Of a stretch of 64,000 bases of DNA, positions 11,301 through 23,251 are shown in pieces. The DNA is from Malurus cyaneus samueli (lineage: Eukaryota > Chordata > Aves > Passeriformes > Maluridae). Numbering within the stretch: the stretch's first letter is position 1; each line of letters starts with the position of its first letter. The stretch covers positions 48,053,195 to 48,117,194 of the forward strand of contig CM019237.1 of NCBI GenBank assembly GCA_009741485.1, in the 5' to 3' direction. The notes beneath the pieces are model-generated. The model worked only from the letters and a program-made list of their open reading frames with translations. It ran no database searches and had not been told where the DNA came from. The translations under genes and the position numbers were made by a program.

Positions 11301-14300
11301 ATAGGATGGATCTACAGTGACAGAGACACATTGCTTTGTTCCTACTGTCCTCATCTAGGCATGTTTATATTTTCAGCTTCAACAATTAGGCAGTACTAAA
11401 GTACATCTGTACATCTGCCTAAAATTCCTTGGATTCCACTGAGATGTTTTTAAGAAGACAAAACCAAAATTGAAGATCATCTGTCTTTTGATTTTTGTAG
11501 AATTCAGAAAGGTCATAGTTTTTTTAAAAATGGTATTCTTCATCAGCACATAAATCAACATAATTTTGTCTTCCTTCAGCACTGTTTGGATTTGAAAATA
11601 TACTAAGCTAATTCAATACAATTTAAAAATCATGGGTTAACTGGTAAGAATGTTTTACTTTGTTTTTGCATTCCTCTCTCTGATAACTGCTCTGCTGGTG
11701 CTTTGCTTTTACAATCTTAAAAGATGCACCAGAGGGCAACTCTCTTTTCCCACCACATCCCTAGGCAATGGTGACAAAAGAAATATTTTGTCCTTTGCAG
11801 CCAGTTTTCCTTTGTCTTCCTTTTGCAATTTTAACAAACCTGCTTTTTCCCCACAGGCTGCCTGTTTCAGGTACACTCTGAAAATTGTATGTCTCAATTT
11901 TGCTCCTAGAAATCCTGACTTGACAAATGCTGCTCCTTCCTGTCATCCAATACAACCTTTAATAACTGACGAGAGGGGTTAACCTTTAGTCTGGGGAGTA
12001 AAAAGTTATAAATCAGTTGTTGCTCCAAAGGGCTGAGTTTGCATCAGGAGTTTCACTTTTTTGCTTTTAGAAAAAAAGCCCCAAAACGAGAACAGATAAT
12101 CTAATATAGCTGTGTCTGGGAGGAAACAAGACATTCATAACAACTTTTAAAGCATTAAAAAGGAAGCATGCTAGGAACAAATACTGTGTTTGTGTTCTGA
12201 GGATAAAACATGACAGTTCTGAAAGAAGAGATTTACTGAATCAGGTTTGATGCCTTAAAATAATGAGAGTAGAAGCTTCCAGGGGAGGAGGGGGAACAGA
12301 GTTAGGGTATGTGGCCTCATTTGGAGAAAACATAAATGTGCACAGAGCAGAAAGGAACTGAACACTTAATCCTTGATTTATTTTCATGGAAGAAAAAGCT
12401 CTGTAATGTTAAACATTTATCAAGATGGCTCTTATTGATATGGTCATGCTGCGCCCAGAAGCTGCTTGGGTTCAGAGATTTGAGTCATGACAATGGGATT
12501 CTGAGTTGTTCCCTGTAGGAAGAGAGGCCACAACCTCCCAGGTAAGGGCAGGGGGAGGAGGTGGAAGAGGATGAGAAGCAGGGCTTTGTGCTCCATGCCA
12601 GTAGAGGTAGAAACTCTAGCTGGGGTTTGTCCTAAGTGCAAGACAGCTGTGCTAAATCCATTTATGTGCCTCAGATTGTACAATGCCACCAGGCAAGACA
12701 AAAGGTCTGCCCCCAGCCTTTAGGCAGCACAGTCCTCTCTATTTGAAACTCTTCCATAAATGCCCATGGCTGTCAGCTGTCCTCAGCTTCCTGGGGATCC
12801 CCATCAGCAAACTGGGGAAAGAAGGCATGTCACTGCTTGAGAAAAACTGCATCTATCCTGAGTCTTTCTGAAAATTAAATAATTTTTTGAGAGAAATTTG
12901 TATTATTCTTTTCTAATTTCTGAACATTTCTTTTGCATTGATCTGCAGCCCCCACAAGAGAAAATGCACTGATGGCTCTGCACAAAAAGTAAGTGGCATG
13001 TGTTCACTTTTCTTGCTTAGCATTGATAGTCTTGATCCCTATCTCCTTTGGTGCTATTAGATCAGCACATGTTTTGTTTTTGTTAGCAGAGACACTTGAG
13101 GAGGCCAGAAGAGGCCAGAGGAGGCAAAGGGTTTGCCAAGGCTGTTTTTTAGATGTCCCAGCTTGGTCATGGCACACACAGTATTTTCGTGTCCTTCGTA
13201 AGGCCACAGAATATCTGTAGCTTGGAAGGAGAGAAATTGCTGGAAGGAATGGTGTATAGGCACTGACAGCCTCTGGTCCTCCAGAAGCAGAGAACCATTC
13301 GACCATGGATAATGACCACAGCACAGATGACAGGATAAACACAGGATATGAGATTGAAGCAGACACGCAGCATTTAAAAACAGCCTCCCAACAATGTGAG
13401 CTGCTACATTTATTCATTAAACAGTGACAAAAATGCTACTTAAGGAGGGCAAAAAGGAAATTGGAGTTAAATGCACATATAAAACTGTCTCATGTATCAC
13501 ATGAAATCACACGTGCTGCTACATTTATCACATATTATCATATTTACGATATCATATATGTTATTCACTACATTGCTTTTGTTCAGCCTGAGGTGTGCTT
13601 TGCATTCACACACACTTACACTCTCCCACAGAATCTAATTCAGGGCTGCAATGCATTGCATACTTCTATGGTCAAGACACATAGGCTAAATATTGACACT
13701 CCTAGGTGAAGTTAGGCAATGGGAACTAAACTCACAATACTTAAAGCAATTTTATGAAAATTATATTCCTAGAGCTGGAGGTGATTCAGCCAAGCCAGGG
13801 AAGTCCTATGATCAGAGACTTTTTATTATCAGCTGTCAAGTCAATGTTCACTGAGTGTGTGAAAAATACCCTGGAGGAATCATGGTCCACTCCTGTTTTG
13901 GATGGAAGCAGACAATTTGTTGTTGTTTCCATATAAACAGTATATACTTCTCATCCTTGGACAGTCTTACATTTCATATTCCATCTCTAAAACATAATTT
14001 TCATTATGTTTTAGTGATGATGCCCAAATATCCTATATTACCCTCTCCAAGAAATATATACCAGATTCCAGGCTGAAAATACTTAGATGTTGGATGTTAC
14101 CTGTATGTGCTAGAAACATAAGTGATCAGATGATGACAAAGAGATGGCTCCTATCAACTAACTATATTGAATATCCCTGTTCCTCTGGCTTATTTTTGGA
14201 GCAACTTTGCCCAGAATGGGATAAATGTTTTCATTTTCCACTGTTGTTATTTCAGTGATGACAGTAGAAAGGAGGATAGTTTGGGCAGTGAAGCATTCAC

Positions 14301-16329
14301 CACAGCCTGCTGGAATGCTCAGAGAGTAAGCCTTTGAGGAGAAGAACAATTCCAGAACACAGTCTGGAGAGGGAGATTGGTGTAGGGAGCACAAAGAAAC
14401 CAAAAACCAGCAGCATTTCTTCTTCAGGTGAACTTAGATGCCCGACCATCTGAACACAGCTTGAAGTTTAATAGAATGTGGAAAAGTTCAGCTTGCTTAT
14501 TACCCACAGCTGTTAAACCCTACACAGTCATGGGAGAGCACTTGGGATTGGACTCCTCTCTGGCACCTCCACTAAGTGCCCTTTGCCATTTGTATTATGG
14601 CAGCATATTACCATATCAAAGAATGTTACAGCTCAGCTGGATGCTCTTTGACTTAAAGATATTTAATTTACTACTAGAAAGGTCAAAACAGATTTCTCAT
14701 GACTGTATCCATTCAGTTCTTCAGAACCTCCAAAGATGGGGAACTAGAGGCACAGTCCCACTGGATAGTCTGTCTGTCTTCATTTTGAGAAGTTTCTCCT
14801 ATATTTGATATGAAACTCTCTTTTCAGTTTATGTCCATCGTGCATCTTTCCAAACACCACTGTGAAGAGGCTGGTTCTGTCTTCTTGATATGTAGCAATA
14901 TTGGTGATGAAGATTTGCTTCCTTTTATTTTCATAGTGGATGTAAATATTCAGAGAGTAAAGCTGAGCTATGGAAAATACTGTCAAAAAGCTCTGGTGCT
15001 TTTTGCATCAATTGCAGATTATATGAGAAGCTGTGAGAATAAGAAGCCTTTCAGCTGTTGTTTCTTAAGAAAACTATATGTGCTTGTATTGCCCATCAAA
15101 AACATGCCATGAGCTTTGTACAATGCAGCAGAAATGAAGCAGTTATATGCTTCAGGGCATAAAGACAATATATGTTAAAGAAAACACTACTGCATTGCTG
15201 CAGTGATATCAATTAAGAAAAAAAATCACAGCATGCTTTACTCTGTCTTTTTTAAAGATAATGTGGGTACCTCAAACCTGTTCCTTCCTTTGAAAGCTGT
15301 CCTGCCAAAGATAATTTGTTCAGAGTTAATCTGATGGAAAGCATAGCTGGATGTCTGATTGCTTGTGTCTTGGTGCACAGTATTCTGTAAGGTGCCCTGA
15401 ACACAGAATGGGCTGTAATATTGCTCAGTACTGCAGTTTGGTGCCACTTAAAGAGCAAAATGGGCCTGAGTCTTCCTGGATATGGGAACTGCTCTTCCAG
15501 TTTTTTCAGTGCTCCTGGATGAAGGACATCTTTGAGCAAAGTGCCTAAACCCCCTCAATGAAGAAAGGTTTATTGCCTGTGAGAAGGGATCTGGAGGATC
15601 TAAGGAGCACCCTGAGAGGAGAGCAGCTTAAAGGCACTCAAACAAAGCAGCAGTCAAAGGACCTGGCTGAATATATTAGGACATAGGAATGCTGCCTTCA
15701 ATCTATATTTGTCCACTCAAACGAGTGGCTGGAGGACTCAAATTATTTTCTGTAAGAACAATATTTACTTTCATAAGACAGAAAGGAGTCCTGAGGCAAA
15801 GAGCATACCTTGATTGTGGAGTGTTTTTTGCCAGCTAGAAAGCAAATAAGGGGAGGGATAAACACGGTGTCTTTTGGTTCTGGGCTTGACAGACAAGTCT
15901 CTTGTCCTCTAATTGCTGTTTGCAGCAGTACAGACACCTGAGGCAGCTGTGGAAAATCACAAGGACAAGAAAGGCTTTTATGTTCTACAAGGGCATTCAG
16001 GGAAGCATTCATCTTGTGGGTTTAGGTACAAAGTCTAAAATAAACATGAAGCTTATTTTGAACACGTTTGGTGGTTATCGTGAGTCCAAAGAATGAGCTG
16101 TAATTTCCCATCTGTTTGTGGCTGACAGCTCTAGTGAGGGTCAGATGAACAGTCCAGGCAACAGTCCTCTGTACAGAGGTGTGACACAGAGCATATTTTC
16201 ATAATCCACGGCAAAGGCACAGTGTATGTACTTTCTCTTCAAGCCAGCCTAAGAAACTGCTATGGCAGCTGGAGTCAAGAAAATGGTAAGTTTCTTTACT
16301 TAGATCACTGTTGGAGGTTCACTAGCTTC
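8336..16329. other. Unannotated noncoding DNA, no gene recognised
   Basis: AT-rich single-copy-looking DNA with no domain-bearing frame and no recognised repeat. It contains short A runs (for example near 10541-10555), an AT-rich TATCA-type stretch at about 13500-13560 and weak MIR-like wording at 12781-12815. Candidate exon 12949-12988 is listed separately. A 42 nt segment at 16244-16285 also has an acceptor (TCTTCAAG) and donor (GTAAGT), but overlaps a longer stop-free stretch without an initiator and is not called. Confidence 0.55.
12949..12988 (+). other. Candidate 40-nt exon (splice signals only)
   Basis: A pyrimidine-rich acceptor ending TTGATCTGCAG precedes this segment, and a consensus donor GTAAGT follows at 12989. 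Two of the three frames are open. One reads PTRENALMALHK and another PHKRKCTDGSAQK; I recognise neither. The evidence is limited to splice-site strength, and chance is a real alternative. It could equally belong to a noncoding transcript. Confidence 0.15.
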
Positions 16330-16465
16330 CAAGCCAAGGGTGAGACAACTGAAACTCAATTCCTTACTCAAGGTAATGCTATGTCCAACTGCTAAACTGT
16401 TTTATGCCTTACTTTCTCAGTCTGTAAAAGGGGGAATGCTATTTGAATAAAATCTATGATAAAAG
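16330..16465 (+). repeat. Ancient MIR-like SINE fragment
   Basis: The stretch containing GCCTTACTTTCTCAGTCTGT, then AAAAGGGGGAATGCTAT, resembles the part of MIR/CORE-SINE elements that reads 'cctcagtttcc-catctgtaaaatgggga-aat'. Upstream wording (TTCCTTACTCAAGG) is compatible with the same element. Substitutions are numerous, as expected for an amniote-wide relic. A chance resemblance or another CORE-SINE subfamily is possible. Confidence 0.4.
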
Positions 16466-16725
16466 AGAGGTGTGATGGAGGCAATTTTTATTTTTCAGTT
16501 TTGCAATGCCTAACGACAATCTCATTTTCTTTATTTCTTCAGATGTCGCTTGGGTTTGAGCAGCAACAGAGCTTTATTGAGCCACACAGGTGAAAGGCTA
16601 CTGACTTATTCAGCCTTTGTGGAGCACATGCATAGGACACTCCCAGGACTGCTCAGAGAAGAGAGATAGGTGTTTTCTGTACTCACCTTCCGTTCCTCAA
16701 AGGAGTTGGGCTGGGCTTCATGCAG

Positions 16726-16733
16726 TATAAAAG
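16726..16733 (+). promoter_or_regulatory. Consensus TATA box (possible core promoter)
   Basis: TATAAAAG lies in a locally GC-rich context (GGGCTTCATGCAG before it, CCCTCTCTCAGCC after it), and a pyrimidine-rich CTCTCAGCC lies close to where an initiator would be expected. The adjacent ATG frame (67 codons from 16720) begins upstream of the TATA box and is not a convincing product. Chance TATA boxes are common in AT-rich DNA, and no CpG island accompanies this one. Confidence 0.2.
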
Positions 16734-18336
16734 CCCTCTCTCAGCCTGGCTGCTTCCCATGAAGTGCTCGTGTCGCCCTGAGCTCTATTCCCAACCTGTC
16801 TCCTCTTGTACTGTTAGAGAATTGTTTTTGTTTTCTACTTTCTTGGCACAAGCAACATTTTTAGAAAGAACTGATTTTTTATTGATCTTTAATGTTTTCA
16901 AAACACCAATTGAAACACTTTAAGTTCATTCAGTTTCAGTGGTTGAATGGCAGAAGCTTTCAAGTTTCTCATTCAGTAATTTGCAACCGGATGCAGAGAT
17001 AGGAAAAGGAAAGGATCAGTAGAGCAGAAAAATCGTACTGGGGCATCCCTAAACATCCTTACAGGGAAAAGTCAGGCAGAGCTCATCCCAGTCTATTCAT
17101 GAGGGAATGAGCAGGATCTCTGGCAGGAAACCTAAAAATACCTCATATTTCTGTGATTGTTTATACAGAACCTGCACTTACCCCTTCAAAAGCTTGCAGC
17201 CTCCAGCTGATTCCCTAATCAACTGGATTAGCTTTAGTTTTGCATAAACCATTTTTCCTACATTACCAAAGACCTGATTTTTGAAACAAGCTCTCTTCCC
17301 TTTATTAAAGTCTGAAAATGACATTGCAAAAATAAAAGCGCTTGCATATGCAGAGCTTTTGCACTGAAGGGTTTTACCATGGGCTTAATGCTATGACAAC
17401 CCGAAAGTTAGAGTCAAGGAAACAATAAAATTAGGAAAAGTGCAAGGGGATGGTAACAGGGTTTATTAAAGTACATGCCACTTGGACTTAATCAAGGAAA
17501 TTTGTTTATTCAGGACATCTCTGGGAGCAAACCTAATTTAAGCCTAATGACATTTAATAGTGATAACTCTGGCTTGGTGAAGATGATAATTCCATTTAAT
17601 TGGGATGCCTCCAGGTGATGCAATGGTGTTTGTGTTTTTCTGTGACAACTACAGGCTGGTTCTCACTGTTTATATGCCCAGCAGCAGCCTTCAGTCTCTG
17701 TCTAGCTGCCAGGCATAAGGCAGCCCAAGAAAAAAGGTTTGAAAGTCTTTCACCGCAGCTTGAATTTGGTAAAAAACATTACACATTCGCTTGCTGCCAG
17801 CAGTGTTAGTTGGTCTCTTGGCTTCAGTCTCTTTGTGCTTCTCCCCAGGAGGGCTCTATTTTTGGCTGCCTTCACAGCACCCTCCCCTAATGTCCCAGGA
17901 CCCCTTCCATGCATGTGAGTTCACTGCACTGCTTCCTAAAGAGTGACATGAATATTGCTATAGCATCTGGTGTCAGAAGGAAATTCAGGCTCATCAAGGA
18001 TGAAGGCCATCCACAGGGGTGTCCTAGTGAAGAGACTTCTAAGGCAGATTGCCAGCAGTCTCTGTTTTAGTAATAGAGACTTTAACCTTCATAGCTCTTT
18101 TGGAGCCATCGCTGTTGAATTAACAGCCTCTGTCTTTGTGCTCTCTCTGCAGCACCAGCATCCAGCTTATTACTGAAAAGCTCTTTGGAATATCCTGAAT
18201 AGGAAAGTGTCCAAGAAAGCCAAATTTCAATATTTTAAAACTCCTTTCTCAATCCCAGGGGAGGGTGATTGTGAGGAAAATTGGCCATTTCTGTTCCTTC
18301 TGTAGGACTCACTACATCCACAAAGCGTAACACTTA
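16734..18336. other. Unannotated noncoding DNA
   Basis: No recognisable gene or repeat is visible. An AT-rich middle (17100-17600) is followed by a slightly GC-richer part near 17800-17920 that holds the splice-flanked candidate described separately. Confidence 0.5.
17849..17914 (+). other. Candidate 66-nt exon (splice signals only)
   Basis: A strong acceptor (TGTGCTTCTCCCCAG then G) and a strong donor (GTGAGT at 17915) bracket 66 nt, a multiple of three. Frame one has a stop, while frames two and three are open and encode proline-rich peptides I do not recognise. No neighbouring exon with a compatible phase could be established. Confidence 0.15.
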
Positions 18337-18430
18337 GATCTTGTCTGCACACAAAAGTGGCATTGATTTAAATAATCAGGTTTTAAATTAATTTAACTGA
18401 ACTGGTGCAACCTTTTTATGTGGACTTTAA
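18337..18430. mobile_element. hAT-like MITE relic (palindromic DNA transposon)
   Basis: The left end (TTGTCTGCACACAAAAGTGG) and the right end (GGTGCAACCTTTTTATGTGG, then AC) are imperfect inverted repeats of each other. The AT-rich middle is itself palindromic (GATTTAAATAATC, then AAATTAATTTAACTGAAC). The pattern of a 'tgtctacac' terminus with 'gtgcaac' and 'ttaaactga-ttaact' motifs is that of old Charlie-type nonautonomous hAT elements in amniotes. No 8 bp target duplication is obvious. The subfamily is not assigned. Confidence 0.55.
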
Positions 18431-19679
18431 GTCAATTTAAAAAGAGCCTTTTATCCTTATTGCTCAAGGGTAGAGTCAGATAATCATAAGTGATTGAGTT
18501 AGAGTGTGTCAAGAAGTTATTGTCTCTTCAGATGAAGGCTGTTCTCCTCCCTGCTGGATGTGTCCTACTCCACCTCCCCACTCTACCTCAGCTGGAATTA
18601 AGCCTCTCACACATTGCACCCCTGTGATTTTGCAGGTGATCTCAGCTCCCTGCACTAAAATTAAGAATTAAAACTGGTGTCTCTTCCACCACTTGGTGCT
18701 TGGCTTTCTGACCTCCACAGTGAAGGAGCATCAAAAAGAGCAGGGGAAATGGTTTCACTCCAGGAAGCCTGGATGGAAGCAGTAGGAAGAGGCATCTTTA
18801 AAAAAATGAAATTATAAACCAGAACAAATTCTTAACTGATAATAGAGAACTGCAGATGTCTTGATTACAGTGAAGTTTAACTCATTTGTATTGGTAGAGA
18901 ATTTTGTATAAAAACTTTTCACATAGCATTCATGAGGTGCATGAGGGGAGGAAGCCAAGAGAACAAGACATGCAACCAAAGATGTATGTGCACATTCTGT
19001 GGATGTTTTCTTTCCTCAATACTTGGGAACCTTTTAAAAGGGGACTTAATGCTGTAATGTTTATGGTCTTGAATTAGTGCTGGAAATGTCCCTGCATTCA
19101 GTGCAGTACTTCTGCTGAGACAAAGGAAACACAGGCAGAAAAATACCGTGACCAGAGAGACACATGCATTTGAATAAGAAAAGAATTTTATTAATATCAT
19201 GAAAACTGGTAATAGTGGCTACAAAGAATCCCACCTCAAGTGAGACAGATGCTGGTATTTCAGTTTTTCACGTGTTCAGTTGAATGAGTGAGTGGACCTC
19301 TCCTGAACTTTTCAAAATATTGCATTTTTAAATAGACGTGTTAATTTTTCTCATTTTTGAACTATAATTTAATTTCTGTTCTAAATCAGAAAGGTCATCT
19401 TGGCCTCTTAAATAAAACATTTTAATTGAAAAGAAGACGACATGTAATGCCAAAGGAAAATGCCAGAGGAGCTAGCCTTTTTCTGCAGAAAAGCTTTATT
19501 TTGATGATTCAGCATGCTCTGAAAAGAATTTATATGAAATATTCCTGTTCTGCTCCTGGCCTGAATGCTGTTTTTTTACTGCCACCTCTCCAATGCTAAT
19601 ATAGCACATTGTACCCAGCCTGCTGGATGTCTTTGGCTGATGGCTGACACTGAGCTCCTGTATTACATCACATAAAAAC
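18431..19679. other. Unannotated AT-rich noncoding DNA
   Basis: No gene or repeat is recognised. A minus-strand frame of 93 codons at 18919-19200 is hydrophobic at its start but shows no motif or signal that separates it from chance. Confidence 0.5.
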
Positions 19680-19699
19680 NNNNNNNNNNNNNNNNNNNN
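19680..19699. other. Assembly gap (20 N)
   Basis: Twenty consecutive N characters lie between CATAAAAAC and TCTGAAATA. The fixed round number suggests a placeholder, so the true missing length is unknown and continuity across it is not proven by this sequence. Confidence 0.98.
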
Positions 19700-22600
19700 T
19701 CTGAAATATAAAGGGACGTAGGATTTTAGTCATGTATATGTGTGTAGGTATACCCCAAAATGCATAGGCATACATTCCTCAGCATGGGTCTATATGGGTG
19801 GATAGGGCTGTCTCTGCATTAGTAGCACAATCTCTATAAGAATAATGGAACTGCCCTCATTTTATTCTTTTATTTACCTGAACAAAAGGAACACCTGCAT
19901 TTTCACCCCATGTTAGGAAATACCAGAACTATCAAAGACTGTCTCTCCCAGCCTCTGAAGAAGAACCTCCTAACACTGAAGAAGTTCTCATTGGTTGTGA
20001 TCTCCCTGACATTTAGCAGCTCTGTCAGAGCAATATTTCATTGGTGCATTATTAAGCAAAGAAGTGCACACTCAAGCCATTTCTGTTTACCCAGAATAGT
20101 GTTTACTGAAATATGTTCTGCAGTTTGCCGTTCCTTATGGAAGATAATATTGTATATACAAGAGCAAATTGAATATATGCAGTGCAGTAATTGCCATCAT
20201 GCCCAGAAAGTTGATGTGTTTGAATACTCAAGATAGATAAGGTTTCTCTAAGGATTACCCCTCAGCACATCCACCAAATTTAATTTTGTATTGTTACTTA
20301 CAATTTCTTCTAGCATATTACTTATAAAAGAAAAAAAAAATGGCTGTGAATACATTCTTTGAAAAAATGTTGCACATACTTCCTACAGTCTCCACCCTTG
20401 GGATCTTTGGAAAGCAGTTTTGTTTTTCCTCCATGCAGTAATGGGTTCTGTCACTGAAGAGCAATTTGGGGCCATTATTCTAGAATGGGGCTTGGGGGAA
20501 CCTGAATGCTGACTATGCAAATCCACACCCCTCTTGTTGTGTGGATTAAAATATCCTGATGTATTTGTTTGGTATTTGGTAAAATAATTAGGTGCTGAAA
20601 AATGGGCCTAGTTACCAGATCCTGCTGGGAAAGAGTTTGAAGAACCATCAGCATTTAAATGGAAATATGAAGGAGTATCTATGTGAAAGGAAAGGCTTAT
20701 TTAAAGAAAAAGAAAAAAATCAAAAAAAAAGAAGAGGCAGGATTTCTCTGTGATTTGTATGGGATTCTGATAGATCGTGGCTAGAAGAAGAGGTTAAAAC
20801 AAAAGACAATGGAAAAATATAGGTAAGTTTTTCTGAGCAAGGGTTTTGTTCCAGTCCTGGTGTGAGAGCACTTGCTATGAGTGCACAAGTACTGATTCCC
20901 CCCCAGCATCACTCACTGCTTTCCATGGCCCTACTCATACTCCTCTCTCAATACTCCTCACACTTTGAGCATCCCATTCTGTTGCCTCCTCCTTTTCACA
21001 CAGCCTTCCATCTCTCTGCCTTTTCATCCTGAAGCCCCAGTTTTACCTGAGGAGTTAGCATTATCAATGAGTACTTGTTACAGAGTGATAGCTATTAAAC
21101 AATTGTTTAAAAAAATCTGAAATCTAGCTGATTACAGCAGTGTCAATGTCTATGTAAAGCTTCAAATTTAGTGACCCAACAGAAATAATTCAAAATAACG
21201 CAGCGTACTCAGTATTCATCATTTCCTTCTGGAGAGGATGAGGGAAGAGCAAATTGCAGATAACAGGCGTACAACATGTCACCTGATGGGACACCAGGAG
21301 GGATATTTATTATTACTGTCACAGGGATGTAAGAGCTGTATGAACTGAAAAGCAGAGGGGATGTGCCACTTGCCCAGTTTCCAGTAGTTTCTATGTCCCT
21401 CATGTTTTGACCCCCTGATCTGCACTGTTCTTGCACCACTCTTTCATTATCAGGAGGTTCCTGCTTGGGTCTGCTTCCATCCAGGAGTTTAAGGCAGCAT
21501 GAGAGTTTCTTTCCCTTGCTTTACCTTCCTTTCCTGATTCAAGTAAATCCACTTTCATGTTCCTTCTGGTTCTGGCTACTGGCTTTGAAGTCCCCTTCTT
21601 TTTCTTCCTCCCTCCCCTCTCCCTCCTCCTGAGCCTTCCTGACAGGAAGAGAAGGCAGCTTTTACAATAAACAGCAAGGGAGTTTTGTGGCACTAATCAG
21701 CATTTGCAAATGAAGATTAACAAAAAGTGCAAACAAGCCTATGTGATAACTCCACAGTCTGACCTAATCTTAATGAAATCTACAAGATCTATTTATATAA
21801 ATAAAAATGAGTTTTCTTGCTTTCAACATGGTGCAATTTGCGCATGTAGATTACAAGTGACACACACAATTGTTTTCCCTGCATAAGTTCCCCAACTTTA
21901 AAGAGCTTACTGACAGCTCCCTGCAAAGTGAAGACATGCAGCTGACAGAGCTGTCTCAACTTTATTCAGCTCCAGCAGGAGGGCTCCCTTGCTTTTCTTT
22001 TAAAAATCCATTTCATTTAATTCCTCTCTTCCCTGAGGACATCGGGCAAGACTAAATGCAGAGAGGAGGGGGTTCTCTGTAAGCTGGCCTGATGGCGAGC
22101 AGTGGAATAAGGACAGAGAAGGATAATATTGTCTGAAGAGCTGTGGGATTTCCCATTTGGAAGTGTGACTTGACCTCACAAGTGTTTTCATATTACAAAC
22201 AAGGGCTTAGTACTGTGCACATAGAAATATTTAGTATGTATTTATTAGTGTATTAAATGCAAAAACATTCAAATGGTGCAATCTAGCAAAGCTCCGACAC
22301 TCTAGCCAAACATGAGGCAGAGGGACCACAAGGGAGGGGCTGTAGCTGAATCAGGAGACATCACCTTGAGGGAAGATTCAGTCTGTCTTGTGCACAAACG
22401 AGTTCACATCTCATGTTCTTGTGAAGCTTGCACATTATGGGTGTCCATCTACCCAAATTAATATATAATAAGGTGAATTGACAATAAGAGTTCCAAACTC
22501 AGGGCAAGGAGCTCTCTGAAGACCAACACTTACATCTAACTGCACAATTCTTTACATCTCTCTTCCCCACAGGCACTCCACAAGCATACGAAAGTCAGAC

Positions 22601-23251
22601 TTCTGCGGTTCCTTTATCTTGATTCCACATTTTGTGTTACAGCTTAAACTATAGTCCGCTTATCAGAGTCTGGAAATAGTGCTGAAAAGTGTTCTTTAAG
22701 TTCTACAGAGAAAAAAGAAAGGCCCTTACCTTTTCTCAGGCATATCACCACTGATAGATAGCAGCAAATTAAGTAGGAAAGGCAGTAAATAACGTGGTTG
22801 CAACCTTCCCCAGCAGTTGTTTTTGACTGCTGGCACCTTAGTATCTTATGAACTCCTCAATGGAGGTCAAGGGGAAGGAGATGGTGGTGAGAATGCCATG
22901 AAAGACAATAATTTCACTGCAGATATTTTAGCATCTTGCCTGCTGTTCTGCCTGCTCATACGTGGCAGACTTCTCCTAATTTGGTTTGACAATAAACTTC
23001 GAGAACTGTCAAGTGCTGAGATATCTCTGCGTATCTGCATTCATGTTTGCTTATTGTAACCCGTCAGATAACTTTCCATCCCACAGGTTAGGAAGAAAAG
23101 AAGTAGTGCTGGATAGTTTCCTACTTGGTATTGCCCTTGCATCATTCATGATGGGCTTTCATGGCAAATTAAATTTTGAAGAGTCACAAGTCATTTACCA
23201 CTGCATTTGCCCATCTTTCATAGACAGCTACTGCTTATTGCTGTGGGCTAC
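19700..23251. other. Unannotated noncoding DNA with simple-sequence patches
   Basis: No gene is recognised. It contains A-rich runs at about 20330-20340 and 20705-20735 and the 40-nt pyrimidine tract listed separately. Translations of the longer frames are unremarkable. Confidence 0.5.
21591..21630. repeat. Polypyrimidine tract, 40 nt
   Basis: Forty consecutive C or T bases without interruption, mixed CT composition with runs such as CCTCCCTCCCCTCTCCC. Such tracts can adopt triplex structure or bind pyrimidine-tract proteins. It is followed by GAG rather than by an AG acceptor at the expected distance, so it does not look like an ordinary splice acceptor. Confidence 0.8.

Noticed and set aside
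16139..16396. 85-codon stop-free plus-strand stretch without an initiator, with an internal GTAAGT
   Set aside because: No initiator, partly overlaps a MIR-like fragment, and stop-free runs of this size are common by chance.
16687..16810. Minus-strand exon-like segment with strong donor GTGAGTACA
   Set aside because: All three frames contain stops, so it is not a coding internal exon.
20302..20320. Minus-strand 19-nt microexon-like segment between a T-rich acceptor and GTAAGT
   Set aside because: The pyrimidine tract is just the complement of an A run. 19 nt is not a multiple of three and nothing else supports it.
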